Positions 18,723-24,410 of a DNA stretch of 24,410 bases are shown piece after piece. Origin of the DNA: a virus; IMG/VR virus record IMGVR_UViG_3300040856_002664, positions 1 through 24,410 of that record; one strand, 5' to 3'. A program made the translations under genes and the position numbers. Below the pieces are notes generated by a model. The model saw only the letters and a list, made by a program, of their open reading frames with translations. It ran no database searches and was not told the DNA's origin. Numbering within the stretch: the first letter of the stretch is position 1; each line of letters opens with the position of its first letter.

Positions 18723-19410
18723 ACATATTGTCGTAGCCCTTGATGTTGCCGACTTGGTAGGGCAGAGCGTTCATTAGATATTTAAAAAGTTCAAAGCGCT
18801 TTTGGTTGTGGGCGCCTGGTCCGTTGGACTCAAATAAGATTGGCGGGAACTCGCAGCGCTTCAAAGTCTCGCGTGCACCTTGAATTGCTTCGAGTTCGGC
18901 GCCTTCGACGTCTAGTTTGATCAGGCCCACGTCGGACCATTCGAAGTTGTCGATGTGGATGGTTTCGACGGTTTCCTTGGATTTGATCTGGGCTTCGTCT
19001 GGTTTGATGGTCGAGGAGCCGCCGCCGTCGTCGCTAACTACGTATAGCGTTGTGTCGCTGTATGTGAACTCGTGGTTGGTCAAAGCGAAGTTGTGCGGGG
19101 TGATGTTGGTTTTTTCGTTGATGTAGATGTTGCCGCAGAGTTGGAAGTAGGTGCGGCGCTGAGCTTCAAATGAATCGACGTTTTCGAACAGGTCGGACAG
19201 CAGAATACTGTATGCGCCCATGTGCGCTCCGCCGTCGATAAAGCGCTTGGTGGGGCCGGCGAACTGTTTACAGAACTCGATGAGTTCGCGCTCAGGAATG
19301 CCCACGCGGAACATCTGGCATAAACCCGAATCGTCCTCGTTCATGAGGAACGCTGGTTTCGGCGTGGGGATGATGGTTTTGTTCTCGGGACCCCAGATGT
19401 ATTTGGTCAT
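18694..19410 (-). CDS. FkbM-family SAM methyltransferase (238 aa)
   Basis: ATG at 19410. FkbM features: FIDGGAHMGAYSILLS (SAM motif I, about 57-72), VDSFEAQRRTYFQLCGNIYI, then TIHIDNFEWSDVGLIKLDVE and GAELEAIQGARETLK, then PPILFESNGPG. FkbM enzymes O-methylate sugars or other hydroxyls and occur widely in glycan loci and in large cyanophages. It stands alone on the minus strand, convergent with the dCMP deaminase and divergent from the tailspike fragment, next to fibre remnants. That setting suits a recombination-acquired surface-modification gene. Substrate unknown. Confidence 0.92.
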   Translation of the reverse strand: MTKYIWGPENKTIIPTPKPAFLMNEDDSGLCQMFRVGIPERELIEFCKQFAGPTKRFIDGGAHMGAYSILLSDLFENVDSFEAQRRTYFQLCGNIYINEKTNITPHNFALTNHEFTYSDTTLYVVSDDGGGSSTIKPDEAQIKSKETVETIHIDNFEWSDVGLIKLDVEGAELEAIQGARETLKRCEFPPILFESNGPGAHNQKRFELFKYLMNALPYQVGNIKGYDNMFIAVRQEAA

Positions 19411-19487
19411 GAAGTTGTTATTTGTGTTAGTAAGATAGCACAGTTAGTCGTTGTTGGTTTGGTTTATAATTGAGGGAAAAGGTTTAA

Positions 19488-20513
19488 GGCGCAGCCATCA
19501 GGGTTGGAATCGTCAAGCACGTTTACATCTACAATATCCATTTCAACGGATTTTATGATGATGTCGTACTCCAAGGTAGTCAAGAGCCCGTCTGGGTAAG
19601 TAATTGCAACTTCTTCGCCAACAACAACGTTACTACTGCACGAACAGGCAACGCGCATATTAAAGCAGCAGCTCTTGAAGTCAGCGCTGGCTCTGCTAAC
19701 GCCAGCGTTGGACCTGATGCTGGTGGCAAATACTACGCCTACTGCTCAAGCATCATGGTCAGCAACTGTGAAATGCGAACGGCAGCGGGCTTTAAGCAGT
19801 TTGCAGTTGTGGTTGGAGCTTGCGACGGCTTCTACCTGCAGAACTGTCACTTACTCAACCATCAAGAGCAGGTGAGGATTAGTCGGGGTAATAGCCTATG
19901 CCCTTGCTCAAACATCAGAATCCAAGATTGCTTCTTTGACGGTGAATCTCCAAACACACTGAGGAATGTTTACATCGTTAGCAATGAAGCCCAAGTAGGC
20001 GGTTTCTCGGTCTCTGATGTCTACATCAGCAGCTGCAAGTTTAATGGCGTTGGTGATAACGCAGGCGGCGTAGAGGCGTGGGTAATCGCAGAGGATGTTG
20101 CTCTGCGTAATTTGCTTGTTGAAGGCAGTTTCTTTGATAAGGCCAGGAATGAGACCGCAGCTGCTATTGAGCTTAAGAAGGGTGATGCTCTTTGCAATAT
20201 CTCAAATAACGTCTTTCTTTTAGAAGAGCTTCATGTACCTACGGTGCTAATCCGCTCAAATGCGACAAATGTAGCTGCCTCAGACATCTTTGGCCACATC
20301 TGCATTGACTCGAACAAGATTATTTGTAATGGCACGGCTGATCGACCTGACTACAATATACGCTTGGCTAACGCGCAAAACAAGGTCACGATAACTAACA
20401 ACGTCTACTACGCCGACGCCGGGGTAGGCGGAGATGGGTTGGTGTACGACACGAAGACATCGGGAACCAGGTACGGCGACGGTACAACAAATAACAACAT
20501 TGACATCTCGTAG
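19488..20513 (+). pseudogene. 5'-truncated beta-helix tailspike gene
   Basis: Open from a stop at 19485 to TAG at 20511-20513, but codons 19488-19754 contain no ATG, GTG or TTG. The first ATG is at 19755. The pre-ATG codons already encode the same repeating pattern (VYIYNIHFNGFYDD, then VSNCNFFANNNV) as the rest (MVSNCEMRTAAGFKQF, FYLQNCHLLNHQEQV, IRIQDCFFDG, VYISSCKFNG, CNISNNVFLLEE, VTITNNVYYAD). This strand-turn repeat is typical of right-handed parallel beta-helix (pectate-lyase-like) tailspikes. The N-terminus and anchor are missing, so it is a remnant. Internal initiation at 19755 could still give a 252-aa product. Confidence 0.8.
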
Positions 20514-20523
20514 ACGCTTCCGT

Positions 20524-20691
20524 ATGAAACTAGCCGACATCATCAAATACTACAAGGGCCTTCCTCATCAGGATAAGGCCCTAGAAGTAGCCCTTGAGAT
20601 CCCTGGCGACTTAGAGTTTGCAAGGATCTGGAGAGGCGGAGCGCACCATCTAACATTGATACATCGCACTGCCCAGTATGGCCAACATTAA
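20524..20691 (+). CDS. small hypothetical protein (55 aa), tail-locus type
   Basis: ATG at 20524, 10 nt after the tailspike remnant. MKLADIIKYYKGLPHQDKAL opens it; LEFARIWRGGAHHLTLIHRT follows. The 'I.YYKGLPHQ.KAL' start resembles openings I recall in cyanophage tail-associated hydrolase or fibre proteins, so this could be a complete small gene or the start of a truncated one. It overlaps the following fragment by 14 nt. Confidence 0.5.
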   Translation: MKLADIIKYYKGLPHQDKALEVALEIPGDLEFARIWRGGAHHLTLIHRTAQYGQH

Positions 20692-20767
20692 AATCTCCAA
20701 GCTGACTGCTCTCACCCCGCCTGATGCCGCCGACCTCGTGCCGGTGACCTTAATACCTATAAACTGA
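20678..20767 (+). pseudogene. orphan tail-fibre N-terminus (29 aa)
   Basis: MANIKISKLTALTPPDAADL, then VPVTLIPIN, stop. The 'MANIKISxLTAL...DLVPV' start is the familiar opening of many phage tail fibres, but the shaft is missing: after VPVT the frame ends within five codons. The glycosyltransferase begins 21 nt later, so insertion or recombination probably replaced the rest of a fibre gene. Confidence 0.65.
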
Positions 20768-20788
20768 CATTAGCTTTTACGCTTTAAA

Positions 20789-21559
20789 TTGTCTATTCCC
20801 GTCATAAGCGCAGGCGTCGTTAACGCTCCCCATTGGGTCTATCGTCTTTTCTACAGCATAGACTACCCTGTAGACACCTTCGTTGTCTTTAACAACAACG
20901 GACGCGACGAAATCACTGAGGAGCTTGACGCGCTTAAAAAAGTCCCGCACAAATACGTCAAAAACGTCAAGGTCTGCCACCTGCCGGCCAACATCGGCTG
21001 CAGCGGCTACTGGAACCTGACAATTAAGTGCTTTATGAATGCGCCGTACTGGCTCATCGTAAATCATGACGTCATGTTCACTCCAGGCTTTCTCAAAGCA
21101 ATGCACGAGAAAGCCCAAGACCCCGAAGTCGGCGTGGTGCACGGAGACAACGGCGCCTGGGACGTATTCCTGCTAAAAGACTGGGCAGTCCAAAAATACG
21201 GCCTGTTCGACGAGAACCTGTACCCCGCCTATTGCGAGGATCTTGACTGGGGTATGCGGTTCCAACACGATGAAGACTTTAAACGCGTCATGTCAGTCGG
21301 CGTGCCCTATTACCACGGTGAGCTGACTGGCTCCTACGCTGACGGATCCCAAACTTGGCGCTCCGAACCCGAGCTAGCCAACAAGATCCACATGGCGCAC
21401 GAGCTCAACAAAACGTACATGCACGCCAAATGGTCCGAGGCGTGGCAAGGGCACGTTGAAGGTAAACCTTATAAGAACCCGTTTAACAACCCAGCGTTCC
21501 CGCCCTGTCTAACCACGTACAACCTTGAATTCGTGCGAGCTAAAAATTTAGGTTTCTAG
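20789..21559 (+). CDS. GT-A-fold glycosyltransferase (256 aa)
   Basis: TTG start at 20789. The N-terminus reads MSIPVISAGVVNAPHWVYRL, then TFVVFNNNGRD. HLPANIGCSGYWN (about 65-76) and the LIVNHDVMFTPGFL segment (Asp94, a reduced DxD-type site) follow. YPAYCEDLDWGMR (about 145-157) supplies the ED acid/base motif. This order is typical of GT2-like enzymes, which transfer sugars from nucleotide-sugar donors. It could glycosylate virion or host envelope targets. No membrane segment. Sits behind fibre remnants and before the regulator. G/C-ending codons are frequent, as in the acquired fibre parts. Confidence 0.85.
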   Translation: MSIPVISAGVVNAPHWVYRLFYSIDYPVDTFVVFNNNGRDEITEELDALKKVPHKYVKNVKVCHLPANIGCSGYWNLTIKCFMNAPYWLIVNHDVMFTPGFLKAMHEKAQDPEVGVVHGDNGAWDVFLLKDWAVQKYGLFDENLYPAYCEDLDWGMRFQHDEDFKRVMSVGVPYYHGELTGSYADGSQTWRSEPELANKIHMAHELNKTYMHAKWSEAWQGHVEGKPYKNPFNNPAFPPCLTTYNLEFVRAKNLGF

Positions 21560-21570
21560 CTTGATAGGAT

Positions 21571-21596
21571 ACAGCTATTAGTTAAATAACGGCTGT
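21571..21596 (+). promoter_or_regulatory. hairpin over the start codon of the XRE-type gene
   Basis: ACAGC (21571-21575) pairs with GCTGT (21592-21596) and TATT (21576-21579) with AATA (21585-21588), leaving loop AGTTA and a bulge ACG. The first two bases of the GTG start (21595-21597) lie in the stem. No clear ribosome-binding site is present, so the structure could limit translation or be a DNA operator. Confidence 0.45.
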
Positions 21597-21885
21597 GCCC
21601 TTCTACAGTTCTCGTCCGTCAGAGCGGCGCTTAATTAACCGATTAGACGAAATCCTGACCGAGCGTGGCATTTCGTCTTTCCGGCTCAGCAAGTTAGCTG
21701 ACCTATCGCCGACAACGACGCGCAACATCTGTTCGGACGAGTTCTACATTCCGAGTCCAGAAGTGCTGGAGAAAATCTGCATCGTACTGGAGGTGCAACC
21801 CGGCGAAATCTTGAAGCTTCGTAGTAAAATGGAACTAGAAGACGTAGCCGTTAGTTCATGTTCTCTGACTCCGATTACGAATTAG
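21595..21885 (+). CDS. XRE/Cro-type helix-turn-helix regulator (96 aa)
   Basis: GTG start; no ribosome-binding site seen and the start lies in a hairpin. LINRLDEILTERGISSFRLS, then KLADLSPTTTRNICSD, then PSPEVLEKICIVLEVQPGEI spans residues about 13-75 and matches the five-helix XRE fold (helix 2-3 around FRLSKLADLSPTTTRNI). Such proteins bind DNA as dimers; in phages they act as repressors or late-gene regulators. The C-terminal 20 residues have no known function. It overlaps the next structural gene by 28 nt, so it would be co-expressed with it. A regulator ahead of virion genes suggests control of this block or of itself. Confidence 0.85.
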   Translation: MPFYSSRPSERRLINRLDEILTERGISSFRLSKLADLSPTTTRNICSDEFYIPSPEVLEKICIVLEVQPGEILKLRSKMELEDVAVSSCSLTPITN

Positions 21886-22361
21886 CGGCTCGCGTCCTGG
21901 GCTTACCTATTCCCCGGACCCCTGCAGAACGTGCTGCTGCGACTCCTATGGTCGCCACGGTGCTCAAGAACTACTACCGTGCTGCTCCTCCGATGCCCGG
22001 CATGGAAGGCAACGGCATGATGACGCAGCCGACTCGGTCGCTGAATGCGTATCCCGACACGTCTCAGCCTGAGATGAAAGTGCAACTAGAGCGACGTCTC
22101 CAGGCTGGCGTGTCCGACGAAGCTGCTGCCGAAGAAATTGAAGAGCTTGTTTCGGCGATTCTGGAGGACCCGTCGCTTATCGATGTGTTCCTGGCGTATA
22201 TCCAGAACCTGACTCAGCAGGGTGACGAGGGTGCTGAGTACCTGAGCCGCCAACGTCCTGCCGAATTTGATCTGCCTAACTACGGCGGTCAGTACTCGAT
22301 GCTAAACGCCCCCGCTTCGAACAACATTCCGCCCAGCGTGGCATTCCAGAACCTCGGCTGA
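21858..22361 (+). CDS. putative structural protein (167 aa)
   Basis: ATG at 21858, overlapping the regulator. MFSDSDYELAARVLGLPIPR, then GMMTQPTRSLNAYPDTSQPE, then an acidic helical segment EAAAEEIEELVSAILEDPSL, then a Pro/Asn/Ser-rich C-terminus. No enzyme motif. The next gene starts at the TGATG junction (22359-22363). Assigned to virion structure by position and composition only. Confidence 0.7.
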   Translation: MFSDSDYELAARVLGLPIPRTPAERAAATPMVATVLKNYYRAAPPMPGMEGNGMMTQPTRSLNAYPDTSQPEMKVQLERRLQAGVSDEAAAEEIEELVSAILEDPSLIDVFLAYIQNLTQQGDEGAEYLSRQRPAEFDLPNYGGQYSMLNAPASNNIPPSVAFQNLG

Positions 22362-22597
22362 TGAACCTACGCGAACAACAACTCAGGGAACGGGACGTTC
22401 GCCGTGACGCACCGGAGCTGGATCCTGGTGTGTTTTTAAAAATGTATATTGCTTCTACATTCCCTCAGACATCTGCGTTACCTTCGCCGGAGCAACTGCA
22501 GAATATGGTTGGTGCTAATAACCCAGAAGATCAAGTAAAATCAAATAAGAAAATGGCTCTTTCGGGCACTCAATATGACAATCCGGGAGGTCAGTAA
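22361..22597 (+). CDS. small hypothetical protein of structural block (78 aa)
   Basis: Starts in a one-base TGATG overlap with the upstream stop. MNLREQQLRERDVRRDAPEL, then FLKMYIASTFPQTSALPSPE, ending ALSGTQYDNPGGQ. Hydrophilic with a short central hydrophobic piece. Not recognised. Close spacing on both sides (3 nt to the next) supports co-translation. Confidence 0.7.
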   Translation: MNLREQQLRERDVRRDAPELDPGVFLKMYIASTFPQTSALPSPEQLQNMVGANNPEDQVKSNKKMALSGTQYDNPGGQ

Positions 22598-22600
22598 CTA

Positions 22601-23296
22601 ATGACTGTCGCAGCTGCAGCAGCCCCCGCCCTTGCGACTTTAGCTAGTCAGCTTTTAGCTGCTGGTCTGAGTTCTGCTGACGTGGCCACTGTTCTTAAGG
22701 GTCAAGGCGCATCTGCAGCGCCCCCGACTCCTGGAACTCCTCCTGGGTTCAATCGAAACTTAGTAGCCTCGATTCTTGCTGGCGGAGTCAGCGGCGCCTC
22801 GCCGGAAATTCTGGGAGCTTTGCGTGGCAAGCTTCCCGAGACTTCCAGTGCTCCAGGTTCTAAGGCAATTCTTAGCGAGGATCTGATTCCTCGCTTAATT
22901 GAACAAGAACGAGCTCGCCAGTTATTTGGCTGGATCGGTGGCCGAGGTTCTGGTCCTTCTGCTGAGGATGTTTATAAGCAGATTCGCGAAGATCGCCGCT
23001 CTGCACTAGAAGAGCTTGGTGCTCGTGAGCGTGCTCTGAAAGCTCTAGAAGGTCAGATCCAGGCTGCGATCCGGCAGATGGAACTGGGCGCCGGACTTAA
23101 ACAAGCTGAGTTACAAGTTGGCGGCGACATCAAACGTGAAGAGCTGTCGTCCCTTGGCGAAATTCAGCGGCAGCGGGTGCAGTCTGGGTATTCGACGGCT
23201 CAGGGTCTGCTGAATACCGCGATCCAGAACATGACTGCTCCGCAGAATCTCGCTCAGAGTTCTGTTCTGCAGCAACTCGCCACCCAGGTGCCTTGA
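22601..23296 (+). CDS. putative virion protein, Ala-rich N-terminus and coiled coil (231 aa)
   Basis: ATG at 22601. The N-terminus is Ala/Leu-rich and hydrophobic (MTVAAAAAPALATLASQLLA), followed by a Pro linker (APPTPGTPPGF). Residues about 130-200 form a long charged helix (IREDRRSALEELGARERALK, then QAAIRQMELGAGLKQAELQV) likely to be a coiled coil. No enzyme motif. The hydrophobic start plus coiled coil fits a membrane-active or internal virion protein, as in the following genes, but this is inference. Confidence 0.7.
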   Translation: MTVAAAAAPALATLASQLLAAGLSSADVATVLKGQGASAAPPTPGTPPGFNRNLVASILAGGVSGASPEILGALRGKLPETSSAPGSKAILSEDLIPRLIEQERARQLFGWIGGRGSGPSAEDVYKQIREDRRSALEELGARERALKALEGQIQAAIRQMELGAGLKQAELQVGGDIKREELSSLGEIQRQRVQSGYSTAQGLLNTAIQNMTAPQNLAQSSVLQQLATQVP

Positions 23297-23297
23297 T

Positions 23298-24044
23298 ATG
23301 GCTAACACCCTTTTTGATCTCGAAAGCTGGACTAGAGAACCGGGACAGCTGGCCATCCTGGGAGGTAAGCCTGTTCTGTGGGCCGGCCCCGTTTATGGGT
23401 GGCAGAGTCCCGAAACTTATTACTCCACGGTTACTCCTCAGTATTTTGAAGGTAGGACCGGCGCTAAGACCCCGGCCGAGGTCTATGCCAAAGCCTCGTA
23501 CTTAGAAGGCTTCGACCCGGATAAAAAGCGTCCCGCCGCCAAGCCGCCGAAGCAACCTACTGGTGCAGGTGCCGGTCAGACTGGAACTGTAACTCCTGGG
23601 ACTGCGCCTCCGGCACCCGACCTGCCGCCCCCGCCGGCTACTAATCTGCCTGAGACCACGGCGCCTTATTCTGGAACCACGATTCCCCAGCAGCAGGATG
23701 AAACTGTTGCAGGACTTTTTGAGTACCTGAAGGAACTCGGTGATCCTGAGCGTCTCCGTAAGGTGGAGGACATGCGGCTTCAGAATCTTCTGAAGTCTCA
23801 GCTTCTAACTTCCGAGCTGACTCGCCAAGGTGAGCGAGCTCGGTATGCACGCGACATCGAAAAGGCGAACATCGACGCGTGGAAAGAGCGGCAGATTGCT
23901 ATGTACAATGCGAATGCTGCTATGGCTGCTGATCTTGGCGCGGCGACAGTCGCAGCGTTTGCGCCGCCTAATGCTTCTGCATTGAGTTCTACGCTCTCGG
24001 CTGCTATGCAGCCTTTTAGCAACATCAGCTTTAAGCGAGGTTAA
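23298..24044 (+). CDS. putative virion protein (248 aa)
   Basis: ATG one base after the previous stop. An N-terminal folded part (LESWTREPGQLAILGGKPVL, then YFEGRTGAKTPAEVYAKASY) is followed by a Pro/Thr/Gly-rich linker (about 80-125: TVTPGTAPPAPDLPPPPATN). Next comes a charged helical region (YLKELGDPERLRKVEDMRLQ) and an Ala-rich helix (NANAAMAADLGAATVAAFAP) near the C-terminus. No known domain. Its position and composition suggest an internal or tail-associated virion protein. Confidence 0.7.
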   Translation: MANTLFDLESWTREPGQLAILGGKPVLWAGPVYGWQSPETYYSTVTPQYFEGRTGAKTPAEVYAKASYLEGFDPDKKRPAAKPPKQPTGAGAGQTGTVTPGTAPPAPDLPPPPATNLPETTAPYSGTTIPQQQDETVAGLFEYLKELGDPERLRKVEDMRLQNLLKSQLLTSELTRQGERARYARDIEKANIDAWKERQIAMYNANAAMAADLGAATVAAFAPPNASALSSTLSAAMQPFSNISFKRG

Positions 24045-24048
24045 TCCG

Positions 24049-24410
24049 ATGGCAGTTGCACCTTTAGCCTTGGGGGCAATCAACGCAGCCGCCGGCGGAG
24101 GAGCCGCAGCTGGTTTAGGTTCGACTCTCGGCGGCATCGGAATGCTGGCCGGCGGTCTCGGTTCTGCGTTTGGCAGTATTTTCGGAGGAGGCGGGTCTTC
24201 CCAACCCGCTGATTACAGCTCGCTGTACGCTCAGTTGGCTCCGATCAATACTCGTTTGACGTATGCGGGTCAAGAGCTTATGGCTATGCTTGGTAATTAC
24301 GGCGGAACTAAAGCTACACAGACCAACTTAATCGGTCAGTCTGTTTACGATATGTTCACTGGGGCTCGGTCTAAAGAGTCTCAGATGGATGGACTGCAGA
24401 CCGGTATTGC
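24049..24410 (+). CDS. putative virion protein, partial at window end (120+ aa)
   Basis: ATG at 24049, 4 nt after the previous stop; open to the last base of the window. A Gly/Ala-rich hydrophobic N-terminus (MAVAPLALGAINAAAGGGAA, then LGSTLGGIGMLAGGLGSAFG) is followed by polar helical sequence (YSSLYAQLAPINTRLTYAGQ). Gly-zipper-like hydrophobic starts are frequent in phage ejection and membrane-active virion proteins. The 3' end lies beyond the window. Confidence 0.75.
   Translation, partial: MAVAPLALGAINAAAGGGAAAGLGSTLGGIGMLAGGLGSAFGSIFGGGGSSQPADYSSLYAQLAPINTRLTYAGQELMAMLGNYGGTKATQTNLIGQSVYDMFTGARSKESQMDGLQTGI

Noticed and set aside
19464-19658. 64-codon minus-strand reading frame
   Set aside because: It lies antisense to the repeat pattern of the beta-helix remnant, has no ribosome-binding site and no family resemblance. 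The plus-strand reading is better supported.

Overview
The window looks like part of the genome of a tailed phage (Caudoviricetes) of a picocyanobacterium of the Synechococcus/Cyanobium type. The assignment rests on content: long unidirectional runs of tiny overlapping genes, tail-fibre and lectin-like modules, a phage-sized tRNA gene, a free-standing HNH endonuclease, a dCMP deaminase, and several small families I recall from cyanobacteria and their phages (a DUF4278-like double repeat, a DUF6717-like protein, the 'ETVDEF' and 'TELSPAA' small proteins). No photosynthesis, replication, capsid or terminase gene is visible, so the phage genus cannot be fixed.

Layout. (1) 212-3330: an early-type array of at least eleven small minus-strand genes. 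Their spacers hold three kinds of repeated leader: a CCCGC/GCGGG hairpin, a 19-nt direct repeat, and a longer two-copy leader whose hairpin next to the start codon changes by compensatory substitutions. A candidate promoter overlaid by three TGATCA boxes at exact 10-bp spacing sits at the head of the array. (2) About 3440-4590: more than 1 kb without a convincing gene. Its core, about 3600-4371, is packed with long nested helices and is best read as a large structured noncoding RNA, in size and setting like phage GOLLD or ROOL RNAs. (3) 4594-5204: two minus-strand genes ending in a clear intrinsic terminator. (4) 5310-8766: a plus-strand 980-aa putative virion protein and two small genes. (5) 8811-12744: a tail-fibre locus with a mosaic fibre protein, a 92-aa companion, and three lectin-like proteins joined by ATGA overlaps and two 17-codon linker ORFs. 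(6) 12745-16489: a compact minus-strand operon of small genes, led by a class I methyltransferase and ending in a leishmanolysin-like metalloprotease. (7) 16474-18722: plus-strand genes including an HNH endonuclease that runs into a tRNA-Leu(UAA), a zinc-ribbon protein and a dCMP deaminase. (8) 18694-21559: an FkbM methyltransferase, a 5'-truncated beta-helix tailspike, an orphan fibre N-terminus and a GT-A glycosyltransferase, which looks like a tail-fibre recombination site. (9) 21595-24410: an XRE-type regulator followed by tightly coupled putative structural genes that run off the window.

Working together: the fibre, lectin and tailspike modules and the three glycan-type enzymes suggest a region specialised for host-surface recognition and surface or virion modification. 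The minus-strand small genes are probably early host-takeover or accessory functions. The structured RNA and the repeated leaders point to substantial RNA-level regulation. Most functions here are inferred from motifs read by eye, without database searches.
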